From assembly GCF_000972385.1 (NCBI RefSeq), contig NZ_JXTE01000097.1, forward strand, positions 1 through 22,874: a DNA stretch of 22,874 bases, written 5' to 3'. This stretch comes from Streptomyces sp. WM6386 (GTDB lineage: Bacteria; Actinomycetota; Actinomycetes; Streptomycetales; Streptomycetaceae). The position numbers and the translations under genes are program-made. Below are positions 1 through 6,665 of this stretch, piece after piece (position 1 is the stretch's first letter; each line of letters opens with the position of its first letter). The notes beneath the pieces are model-generated. The model was given only the letters and a program-made list of their open reading frames with translations, searched no databases and was not told the origin of the DNA.

Positions 1-828
1 CCCCTTGACAGACCCACCCAGCGCAAACCCCCCACCCAACCGCCGAGCCACCCCCACATAAAGCACCAGCACCGGCGTCGAATAGATCACCGAAAACGCC
101 GCCAGCTGCCCATAAACAACCATCCCCCGGTTCCCGAAGAACTCATTGATGCTCACGCTCGCCGGCATCTGGTCCGGCGTCAGCAGCAGCATGAACGGGA
201 CGAAGAAGTTCCCCCACATCATCACGAACGAGAACACCGTCACCACCGCCACGCCCGGCCCCATCAGCGGCAGCACGATCCGCATCAGGGACTGCATCGG
301 CGACGCCCCGTCCGTCCAGGCCGCCTCCTCCAGTTCCTTCGGTACGCCGTCCATGAAGTTCTTCATCAGCCAGATGGCGAACGGGAGTTGGGAGGCCGCG
401 AAGAAGAAGATCGTGCCCTGCATGGTGTCGATCAGGTTCACCTGCACGAACAACGCGTACACCGGAACCATGATCGCCGTGATCGGCAGACTCGTGGCGA
501 AGAGGATCGTCAGCAGGAACGGCCGGTTCAGTCGAGACCGGAACCGCGACAGCGGATAAGCCGCCAGTGCCGCGCACACCACCGTCAGCAGCGTGCCCCC
601 ACCGCACAGCAGCAGACTGTTCAGCAGTGGCGTGAACGTGATCTCCGGGGTCAGGACCGCGTCGAAGTTGTCCAGCGTCACGCCGTCGGGGAGCTTCACG
701 CGGAGGTTCGCGTTCGGGTCGACCGAGGACAGGAGGACCCAGACCAGCGGGAGCATGAAGGCGGCGGCCACCACCAGGAGGCCCGCGTCGGCGGCCAGGC
801 GATGGGTTGTGGACCTTCGGGAAGCCAT
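1..828 (-). CDS. Carbohydrate ABC transporter permease, MalG type (3' end cut by window edge)
   Basis: Inner-membrane permease subunit of a sugar importer, pairing with the MalF-type permease encoded just upstream. The frame is open from ATG at 828 to base 1. The last visible residues, GGSVKG, resemble the usual C-terminus of this family, so the stop probably lies just outside the window. Visible features are an N-terminal membrane helix (VVAAAFMLPLVWVLLSS), several further hydrophobic segments, and the cytoplasmic EAA loop (EELEEAAWTDGASPMQSL followed by RIVLPL), which docks on the ATPase. The start is 5 nt after the stop of the upstream permease, so the genes are cotranscribed. No ATPase gene is visible. 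In Streptomyces many such importers share the ATPase MsiK (known of the family), so none may be needed here. The substrate cannot be read from the sequence. Confidence 0.93.
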   Translation of the reverse strand, partial: MASRRSTTHRLAADAGLLVVAAAFMLPLVWVLLSSVDPNANLRVKLPDGVTLDNFDAVLTPEITFTPLLNSLLLCGGGTLLTVVCAALAAYPLSRFRSRLNRPFLLTILFATSLPITAIMVPVYALFVQVNLIDTMQGTIFFFAASQLPFAIWLMKNFMDGVPKELEEAAWTDGASPMQSLMRIVLPLMGPGVAVVTVFSFVMMWGNFFVPFMLLLTPDQMPASVSINEFFGNRGMVVYGQLAAFSVIYSTPVLVLYVGVARRLGGGFALGGSVKG

Positions 829-833
829 CGCGG

Positions 834-1694
834 TCAGACCTCCGTCCGGAGCAGACGCACGTACACCATCGAGAACAGCGAGCCCACCACCAGAAGCAGC
901 AGCGCCACCGCCGTGCCGTAGCCGATCATGCTCTTCTGGAACGCCTCCTCGTACATGAAGAGGGGGAGGGTCTGGCTCTTGCCTCCCGGGCCGCCCCTCG
1001 TCATCACCCAGATCAGGCCGAAGACGGACAGGGTCTGGAGGGTGATGAGCATGAGGTTCGTGCCGATGGAGCGGCGGATCATCGGGAGGGTGATGTGCCA
1101 CATGCGGCGCCAGCCGCCCGCGCCGTCGACCTCCGCGGCCTCGGTGATCTCCTTGGGGATCTCGTTCAGCGCCGCTGAGTAGACCAGCATGGAGAACGCC
1201 GTGCCCCGCCACACGTTCGCGAACGACACCGCGAGGATCGGCAGGGTGAACAGCCAGTTCTGGGTGGGGAGATGGAGCCAGTCGAGGATGGCGTTCAGGG
1301 TGCCCTCGCGGCGGAAGAAGGCGTAGAGGAGGAAACCGGCGACCACCTCCGGGAGCACCCACGCCGCGATGACCACCGCGCCGACGATCGTGCGCACCGG
1401 CTTCGACGCGCGCTGCATCAGCGCGGCCAGCGCCAGGCCCAGCGTGTTCTGGCCGATCAGCGCCGACACGACCGTGAAGACCAGCGTCAGCCACACCGCG
1501 TTCAGGAACGCCTCGTCGCCGAACGCCGTACGGAAGTTCTCGAAGCCGATGAACGACTCCTGCGCCTGGCCGGTGAGTTGGAGGTCGGTGAAGGCGATGT
1601 AGGCGCAGTACGCGATCGGGCCGGCCAGGAAGAGGAGCAGGAGGATCACGGAGGGGGCGAGGGGGAGGGCGCGGGCGGTCCTCGTGAGTCTCAT
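834..1694 (-). CDS. Carbohydrate ABC transporter permease, MalF type
   Basis: Membrane permease of a CUT1-type sugar importer, 286 aa, a normal length for the family. It has an N-terminal helix (PLAPSVILLLLFLAGPIAYCAYIAF), about five further membrane segments, and the EAA loop ITEAAEVDGAGGWRRMWHI followed by LPMIRR, which contacts the ATPase. ATG at 1694 is 25 nt after the stop of the binding-protein gene. The space between them is largely filled by a 15-bp tandem duplication of the end of that gene. No strong Shine-Dalgarno sequence lies directly before the ATG, so translation may be coupled to the upstream gene. It is the middle gene of a three-gene operon (binding protein, MalF-type, MalG-type). 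Confidence 0.93.
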   Translation of the reverse strand: MRLTRTARALPLAPSVILLLLFLAGPIAYCAYIAFTDLQLTGQAQESFIGFENFRTAFGDEAFLNAVWLTLVFTVVSALIGQNTLGLALAALMQRASKPVRTIVGAVVIAAWVLPEVVAGFLLYAFFRREGTLNAILDWLHLPTQNWLFTLPILAVSFANVWRGTAFSMLVYSAALNEIPKEITEAAEVDGAGGWRRMWHITLPMIRRSIGTNLMLITLQTLSVFGLIWVMTRGGPGGKSQTLPLFMYEEAFQKSMIGYGTAVALLLLVVGSLFSMVYVRLLRTEV

Positions 1695-1704
1695 GGGAGA
1701 GGGC

Positions 1705-1734
1705 TCACTTCTCGGTCACTCACTTCTCGGTCAC
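1705..1734. repeat. Perfect 15-bp tandem duplication covering the 3' end of the binding-protein gene
   Basis: The unit tcacttctcggtcac occurs twice, at 1705-1719 and 1720-1734. On the minus strand each copy reads GTG ACC GAG AAG TGA, so the last four codons and the stop of the binding-protein gene are repeated exactly, in frame, just after the real stop. It is seen directly and probably arose by replication slippage. Confidence 0.95.
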
Positions 1735-3096
1735 TTTGCCGTCGGCCGCCGTTTTCAGTTCCTCGTCGTAGGCCTTCGCCGCTTCCGCCACCGACATGTC
1801 GCCCGTCGTCACACCCTCCATCGCCTCCTGGATCGCCGTGGAGACCTTCGGGTACGCCGGGTAGGCGGGCCGGTAGTGCGTGCTCGCGACGAGGTCGGTG
1901 AAGAACTTGATGCCGGGCTGGGCGTCTGCGTACGCGGGGTCTTCGGCGACGTCCTTGCGGACCGCGATGCCGGAGTTGGCGACGTACCACTTCTGGGCGT
2001 TCGCCTTCGTCTGCATCGTCTTGATGAAGTCGAAGGCCAGGTCGGGGTTGGCCGCCTTCGACGGGATCGCCCACGTCCAGCCGCCGGACATGCTCACCTT
2101 GCCGGGGGCCTGGCCGTTCTGTGTGGGCATGTGGGCGAGGCCCAACTTCTGGGACCACTCGGGCCATTCGTGCCCGCTGCCCTCCAGCCAGTCCTGTGGG
2201 AGCCAGGAGCCGTCCAGGTCGATGCCGAGCTTGCCCTTGGGGAGGAGGTCGCCGCGGATGATGGTCTGGATGTTGGGGTCCAGGGCGGTCTCGACGTCCG
2301 GGCCGAGCTTGTCCTTGTAGACCGTCCCGACGAAGGAGAGGGCGTCCTTGAAGCCCTGGCCGCCGGCGATCCACTTCTTGGTGGCGGTGTCGTAGAGGGG
2401 GTCCGTGGTGCCGTCGTTCGTGCCGTAGAGCAGCATCTCGAAGCCCTGCATGGTGGCCGCTTCACCTGCGGGCTTGCCGGTGTAGACGTTGAGGGGGGTG
2501 ACGTCGGGGACCTTCTTCTTGATCGTGCGGGCGGCTTCGAGGACGTCGTCCCAAGTCCTGGGCTGCCAGTCGGTGGGGAGGCCGGCTTTGCTGAAGATGC
2601 CCTTGTCGAACCACAGTCCCCGGGTGTCGGTGCCGTCCGGGACGCCGTACGTCTTCCCGTCCTCGGCCTTGGCCGCGGTCTTCGCCGTGTCGATGAACTG
2701 GTTCCAGTCCGGCCACTTGGCGAGGTAGGCGTCGAGGGGCTTCAAGTACCCGCTGGTGATGTCGGAGTTGATGAGGAACGTGTCCTCGTAGACCAGATCC
2801 GGGGCGGTCTTGGGGGAGCGGAGCATCTGCTGGACCTTGGTGTAGTACTCCGAGTCCGGCGCCTTGATCGGGACGAGCTCCACCTTCTTGCCGGGATTAG
2901 CCTTCTCGAACTGCGACTTGACGCCGGCCAGGAACTCGTCCATCACCTTGACGGAGTTGTCCGTCGACTGCTTGAACGAGACCTTCAACGTGTCCGGGTC
3001 GCTTCCGGAGCCGGAGCTGCACGCGGTGAGGGCGGTGGCGGTGAGGGCGGCGGCGAGGAGTGGGGGGAGCACGGAGCGGATGGCGGTGGGGCGCAC
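1720..3096 (-). CDS. Extracellular sugar-binding lipoprotein of ABC importer
   Basis: Family 1 extracellular solute-binding protein that captures an oligosaccharide or sugar outside the membrane and delivers it to the two permeases encoded downstream. It has a short lipoprotein signal with lipobox LTAC followed by the linker SSGSGSD, then a mature domain typical of the family (DTLKVSFKQST near the start, GGWTWAIPSKAANPDLAFDF near residue 350). Total length is about 458 aa, normal for the family. Start choice: an AGGAGG lies only 2 nt before the ATG at 3102 but 8 nt before an in-frame GTG at 3096, so GTG is preferred. ATG at 3102 would add two residues. It is the first gene of the operon. A promoter-like sequence with a DasR-like site lies upstream (3149-3178). 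The substrate is unknown; the site hints at amino-sugar control, which is inference. Confidence 0.93.
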   Translation of the reverse strand: MRPTAIRSVLPPLLAAALTATALTACSSGSGSDPDTLKVSFKQSTDNSVKVMDEFLAGVKSQFEKANPGKKVELVPIKAPDSEYYTKVQQMLRSPKTAPDLVYEDTFLINSDITSGYLKPLDAYLAKWPDWNQFIDTAKTAAKAEDGKTYGVPDGTDTRGLWFDKGIFSKAGLPTDWQPRTWDDVLEAARTIKKKVPDVTPLNVYTGKPAGEAATMQGFEMLLYGTNDGTTDPLYDTATKKWIAGGQGFKDALSFVGTVYKDKLGPDVETALDPNIQTIIRGDLLPKGKLGIDLDGSWLPQDWLEGSGHEWPEWSQKLGLAHMPTQNGQAPGKVSMSGGWTWAIPSKAANPDLAFDFIKTMQTKANAQKWYVANSGIAVRKDVAEDPAYADAQPGIKFFTDLVASTHYRPAYPAYPKVSTAIQEAMEGVTTGDMSVAEAAKAYDEELKTAADGKVTEK

Positions 3097-3148
3097 GGGC
3101 ATGACCTCCTACGGGCTCACGTGGGGGTGGCCGGGTGGCTGCCCGGTG

Positions 3149-3178
3149 AACGTAGGGGGAGTGGTCTAGTCAGGTCAA
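3149..3178 (-). promoter_or_regulatory. Candidate promoter with DasR-like (dre) operator before the sugar ABC operon
   Basis: On the minus strand, TTGACC (3178-3173), an 18-nt spacer and TACGTT (3154-3149) form a plausible sigma-70-type promoter reading into the binding-protein gene. The 16-mer acctgactagaccact (3175-3160, minus strand) lies inside the promoter. By hand it matches 13 of 16 positions of the dre consensus I recall, ACTGGTCTAGACCACT, with the right ten bases identical. It overlaps the stop codon of the upstream NB-ARC gene. DasR is the GntR-family regulator of amino-sugar uptake in Streptomyces (known). Binding here is inferred. Confidence 0.5.
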
Positions 3179-5176
3179 TGACTCTGCGGCGGATTGGGCT
3201 TCGGTGGCTTCGGTGGGAGCGTTGGCTCGGGTGTAGGCGTCGGAGGCCCGGAGGTAACACTTGCGGGCTTCGGAAATGCGGCGTTGAGCTCTGCGGACGA
3301 CGGCCAGGCTGAAGAGGGAGTGCCCCGTCCGATACCAGTCCTCGAATTCGCGATGGGCCTTCAGCGCCTCGCCATACGCCTTGACCGCTTCTTTCGTTCG
3401 GCCCGCTTCCTGCAGGGCGCTACCGAGGTTGTGCCAGGCCCCGCCCTCGCCGTGGCGGTGCCCGATGTCCTGGAACATGTCTCGGGAGCGCGTGTGGGCG
3501 TCGATCGCCTCCTGTACCCGGCCCGCCTCTTCGAGAGCGTTACCGAGGTTGCCCCACGTCTCGGCCGCCTCCTTGCTTCCCCGGTCGACCCGATGCAGAT
3601 CACGGGCACGGGTGAGGGCAACGATGGCTTCCTCGACCTTGCCCGCCTCGCGCAAAGCGATGCCGAGGTTGTTCAAGGCGTTTGCCTCTCCGTCTCGGTC
3701 GTGAGCGGCTTGGTACAGGTCACGGGCGTGCGTGTGAGCGGCGACCGCTTCCTCCACCCGGCCGGCCTCCCTAAGAGCGAGCCCGAGAAGGTCCCACGCA
3801 CTTGACTCCGTGCCCGGGTCTCCGGTGCGTCGTGCGGCCTCCTGAGCCGTACGCGCGATGGTGATCCAGTCGTCGAAGTATCGCCGCCACTCCAGGTAGG
3901 CCGACAAGCAAGAGGCGAGCCACACCGCCGCAGACGCGTGTCGGTCATCCTCGGCCCACTGCGCGGCCGCCATCAGCCCCGCTCGCTCTCCGTCAAGCCA
4001 GGTCAGAGCCTGCGCCCGGTCGGTGAACCGACCCTGCTTGCGCTGCGGCAGCCAACGCAACTGGTCGTCCGCCGCATCCGCTGTCTGTCCGTAGAACTCC
4101 AGCAGCCGCTCTCGCGCGCTCTCCCCTTCCTCGTGCAAGTTCGGGTCCCCTGTCACCACATGCGCCCCGAACGCCCGCACCAAGTCATGCAACCGCCAGC
4201 GCACACCCCCGTCCGACGGGACCGGCGTCACCAGTCGGGAGGAAGCCAATTCCGACAGAAGGAGGGCAGTCTGCTCGGTCTCCTGACCGGCCAGCGCCAT
4301 CGCGGCCTCATCACTGACCTCGGCTGTGGGAGCCAAGCACAGTAGTCGCAGCAACCTGGCTTGTTCCTGGGGCAGTTGACTGTATGCCGCCTCAAGGATC
4401 GGCCTGGCACCCAGTGTTCCGGCCCGGTCCTCGGACTGGCGCAGTTCGAGCACGAGAGACCTGATGCCTCGGTACCAGCGCTTTCGAAGCATGCCTCCCG
4501 CAATCCGCAGCGCCAGCGGATGATGCCCGCACAACTCGGCGAGCTCGGCGACGGCCTCCGGTTCACGAGCGGCCCGGTCGTCACTCTCATCGGCCAACTG
4601 CAGCGACCGTTCGATGAGGTCGGCCGAAGCTGCTGGCTTGAGCACGTCCAGGTCAAGAAGCCGCACATCCAGGTCGGAGAGCCGATCCCGGGATGTGATC
4701 AGAACGCGGTGGTGGTTGGTTGCCGGGAACAGCGCGGCCACCTGCGACGGGTCCGACGCATTGTCGAGGATGAGCAGCATCGACTGACGCTGCTCAGCCA
4801 ACAGCCGCTGATACAGAGCCTGCTGAGCCGTCACCGTCTGCGGCAGCTCCGCCCCTCGAACTCCCATCACATCCAACAACGCCACCACAGCCTGATCCGC
4901 CGTAACCGGATCCTCGTCATACCCCCGAAGGTCCACGAACAACGTCCCCCCGGGAAACCACCCCTCCCGCACCGCCCGATGCGCCGCACACAACGCCAAC
5001 GACGTCTTCCCGATGCCCCCCAACCCCGACACCGCACAGATCACCACCGGCAGATCGGACTCCGCACTCCCCCGATCCAGCACCGGCATCAACCGAGCCA
5101 GATCCTCCTCCCGCCCGGTGAACCCCGCCGGCACCGCCGGCAACGCAGCCGTGGCGACCGGCACCGGCCCATGCAC
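3170..5176 (-). CDS. NB-ARC/TPR STAND ATPase (NLR-like sensor)
   Basis: NLR-like signal-transduction ATPase: a nucleotide switch followed by a TPR sensor arm. Numbered from GTG at 5176 (668 aa): linker ending PAGFTGREEDLARL; P-loop GLGGIGKT at 51-58; Walker B LLILDN at 134-139; TSR at 161-163 (sensor arginine region); GHHPLAL at 217-223 (GLPL motif); MHD-like LHDLVR at 329-334; an alpha-helical region; then five 40-residue TPRs at 457-656. GTG at 5176 is 10 nt after the nucleosidase stop but lacks a good ribosome site. ATG at 5311 (713 aa) is also in frame, with a poor GGCGGGGG upstream, and would overlap the nucleosidase by 125 bp. No DNA-binding domain is seen, so it is not a SARP/AfsR-type activator. 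Codon choice looks less GC3-biased than in neighbouring genes, which hints at transfer. A role in defence with the adjacent nucleosidase is inferred. Confidence 0.88.
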   Translation of the reverse strand: MHGPVPVATAALPAVPAGFTGREEDLARLMPVLDRGSAESDLPVVICAVSGLGGIGKTSLALCAAHRAVREGWFPGGTLFVDLRGYDEDPVTADQAVVALLDVMGVRGAELPQTVTAQQALYQRLLAEQRQSMLLILDNASDPSQVAALFPATNHHRVLITSRDRLSDLDVRLLDLDVLKPAASADLIERSLQLADESDDRAAREPEAVAELAELCGHHPLALRIAGGMLRKRWYRGIRSLVLELRQSEDRAGTLGARPILEAAYSQLPQEQARLLRLLCLAPTAEVSDEAAMALAGQETEQTALLLSELASSRLVTPVPSDGGVRWRLHDLVRAFGAHVVTGDPNLHEEGESARERLLEFYGQTADAADDQLRWLPQRKQGRFTDRAQALTWLDGERAGLMAAAQWAEDDRHASAAVWLASCLSAYLEWRRYFDDWITIARTAQEAARRTGDPGTESSAWDLLGLALREAGRVEEAVAAHTHARDLYQAAHDRDGEANALNNLGIALREAGKVEEAIVALTRARDLHRVDRGSKEAAETWGNLGNALEEAGRVQEAIDAHTRSRDMFQDIGHRHGEGGAWHNLGSALQEAGRTKEAVKAYGEALKAHREFEDWYRTGHSLFSLAVVRRAQRRISEARKCYLRASDAYTRANAPTEATEAQSAAESLT
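3209..3808 (-). repeat. Five tandem 120-bp (40-residue) TPR units
   Basis: In-frame repeats inside the NB-ARC gene, in translation order 3808-3689, 3688-3569, 3568-3449, 3448-3329 and 3328-3209. The first four share the pattern W/N-x-L-G-x-A-L-x-E-A-G-x-x-x-E-A-x-x-A followed by a second helix (for example NNLGIALREAGKVEEAI and HNLGSALQEAGRTKEAV). The fifth is more degenerate. The period is exactly 40 residues, longer than the 34-residue classical TPR and typical of the TPR_10/TPR_12-type arrays found after NB-ARC domains. Confidence 0.9.
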
Positions 5177-5186
5177 GGACCCGCGT

Positions 5187-6056
5187 CTACCGCTCCCCGT
5201 CCCCCCGTTCCACCCGCTTGCCCACGAACGGCCCGTTGAAGGTGCTGTTCCGGAAGTCGAAGTGGTCCCCTCGGTAGACGGACCCGCGATGGGGTCCCTC
5301 CTCAGAGTCATCGGCCCCCGCCGAACCCGCCGCCGAAGCCCGCCCACCGAACGGCCGCAGCTCCCGCAACACCGCCACCACCGCCGAAGCCGCACTCGCC
5401 GCCGCCCGAGGCTGCCAACCTTCCCCGTCCAACCGGGACTTGTCCCCCTCGGCCCGGTCGCTGATCCCCCGGATCACCAACGCGTCCCCACCCGCGAGGT
5501 CGACCGCACTCAAGACCCCCGCGCCCTCCATCTCGATGGCGGCGGCGTCGTTGTAGTTCCTGCGCAGATGCTCGGCAAGCGCGGATGACGACGCGGCCAG
5601 TACGACATCCCCCGCAGCGATGGGCTTCAAGTGCGCCCGAGGATCGTCCCGCAGCGCATCCCGCGCCGCCGAGACCAGCCGGTGCGAGGCACGCCACGCG
5701 TCCGGTCGTACGAGAAAGCCGTCCGGCGTCTCCTTGCCCCCGTGCACCGCGTACACCTTGGTCGCCACGACCACGTCCCCCAACGCGATGTCGCTCTTCA
5801 GCCCCCCGGCGACTCCGACGAAGAACACCGCCTCGGGCTCCAGCCACGACAGCACCCGCTCCGTGAGCGCCGCGGCCGTCAGATTTCCCTCGCCCATCTC
5901 CACCAGCGCCACCGACCATGGCGTACCGGTCAGGCGGCCTACCTCGGCCCGGGTCCCTCGTTGGTGCTCGCGCTTGCGCACATCGGTCAGATACTTCTGT
6001 ACGGCCGTGTACTCCAGCGACAACGCGGTCAACACCGCCACAGTGGGTCGAGTCAC
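5187..6056 (-). CDS. Phosphorylase-superfamily nucleosidase (MTA/SAH nucleosidase-like), candidate effector
   Basis: PNP_UDP_1-fold enzyme that would cleave the N-glycosidic bond of a purine nucleoside or nucleotide. Numbered from GTG at 6056 (289 aa): VAVLTALSLEYTAV at 6-19 is the first strand; MGEGN at 54-58 and FFVGVAGGL at 78-86 line the active site; EMEGAG at 175-180 carries the substrate-binding Glu-Met-Glu; SDRA at 199-202 holds the probable catalytic Asp200. The fold ends near 236. A 50-residue tail follows, ending in HFDFRNSTFNGPFVGK (265-280). GTG at 6056 is the first start in frame outside the divergent gene; AAGGGA abuts it. The NB-ARC gene follows directly. Some PNP-fold proteins in defence loci (such as DtcA of Detocs) degrade ATP, so an ATP nucleosidase role is possible but inferred. 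A metabolic MTA/SAH nucleosidase is the alternative; the NB-ARC neighbour argues against it. Confidence 0.88.
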   Translation of the reverse strand: MTRPTVAVLTALSLEYTAVQKYLTDVRKREHQRGTRAEVGRLTGTPWSVALVEMGEGNLTAAALTERVLSWLEPEAVFFVGVAGGLKSDIALGDVVVATKVYAVHGGKETPDGFLVRPDAWRASHRLVSAARDALRDDPRAHLKPIAAGDVVLAASSSALAEHLRRNYNDAAAIEMEGAGVLSAVDLAGGDALVIRGISDRAEGDKSRLDGEGWQPRAAASAASAVVAVLRELRPFGGRASAAGSAGADDSEEGPHRGSVYRGDHFDFRNSTFNGPFVGKRVERGDGER

Positions 6057-6116
6057 TCCCTTAAGGTACGGCCAAGTGACCTGCGCAGGGACGCCGTTGG
6101 GACCAAAGGAGAGCTC
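6057..6116. promoter_or_regulatory. Divergent promoter space between nucleosidase and membrane-protein genes
   Basis: Only 60 bp separate the two divergent start codons, so the nucleosidase/NB-ARC pair and the membrane protein must share overlapping control sequences. A clear ribosome site AAAGGAGAG (6105-6113) serves the membrane-protein gene. I cannot assign clear -35/-10 boxes or an operator. Confidence 0.55.
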
Positions 6117-6665
6117 ATGCCGGACCAGCACGACGTCACCGCCGGCCAGCTGCTCCTCGCCGAGTACCAGACCCTCAAGGACGAGCAGAAGACCCGTATC
6201 GGCTTCCGCGACAACCTCCTCTACGTCACCCTCACCATCGTCGCCGCCGTCATCGCCGCCACCGCGCAGGCCAAGCGCCCCGACATGCTGCTCGCGCTCC
6301 CGCCCGTGTGCGTCGTGCTCGGGTGGACGTACCTCGTCAACGACGAGAAGATCTCCGCGATCGGCAGGCACATACGCAACGACCTGGGTCCGAAGCTCGC
6401 CCAACTCGCCCAGGTCGAGCACGCGTTCACCTGGGAGTCCGCCCACCGCTCCGACTCCCGCCGACGTCAGCGCAAGGTCATCCAGTGCGGGATCGATCTG
6501 CTCGCCTTCTGTGTCGTGCCCCTCGCCGGGCTCGCCGTCTACTGGGTGGCGGGCGAGACCAGTGCCGGGCTGCTCGTGCTGTCACTCGTCGAGGCGGTCA
6601 GCGTCATCGGGCTCGCGGTCCAAGTCGTGCTCTACACGCGGCCGTTCGGCCCTACGGGCCCTTGA
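6117..6665 (+). CDS. Four-helix integral membrane protein of unknown function
   Basis: A 182-aa protein with a soluble N-terminal stretch (LLLAEYQTLKDEQKTRIGF) that is amphipathic and probably helical. Four membrane segments follow as two hairpins: LLYVTLTIVAAVIAA, MLLALPPVCVVLGWTYLV, IDLLAFCVVPLAGLAVYWVA and LLVLSLVEAVSVIGLAVQVV. A charged cytoplasmic stretch (about residues 75-125) lies between helices 2 and 3. ATG at 6117 has a strong AAAGGAGAG at good spacing. The gene is divergent from the nucleosidase/NB-ARC pair with a 60-bp gap, and its end overlaps the convergent response-regulator gene by 14 bp (6652-6665). I do not recognise a named family. The layout recalls small membrane partners or effectors in conflict loci, but that is inference from context. 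Confidence 0.85.
   Translation: MPDQHDVTAGQLLLAEYQTLKDEQKTRIGFRDNLLYVTLTIVAAVIAATAQAKRPDMLLALPPVCVVLGWTYLVNDEKISAIGRHIRNDLGPKLAQLAQVEHAFTWESAHRSDSRRRQRKVIQCGIDLLAFCVVPLAGLAVYWVAGETSAGLLVLSLVEAVSVIGLAVQVVLYTRPFGPTGP

Noticed and set aside
1684..3312. Plus-strand ORF of 542 codons
   Set aside because: It is antisense to the sugar-binding protein gene, with Arg/Gly/Val-rich low-complexity translation and no domain; a typical high-GC shadow frame.
3209..3808. CRISPR or satellite-type DNA repeat
   Set aside because: The 120-bp periodicity is explained by in-frame TPR coding repeats without identical repeats and spacers.
3170..5176. SARP/AfsR-like transcription factor
   Set aside because: AfsR-type proteins also have NB-ARC and TPR parts, but no OmpR-like DNA-binding or BTAD domain precedes the P-loop here.
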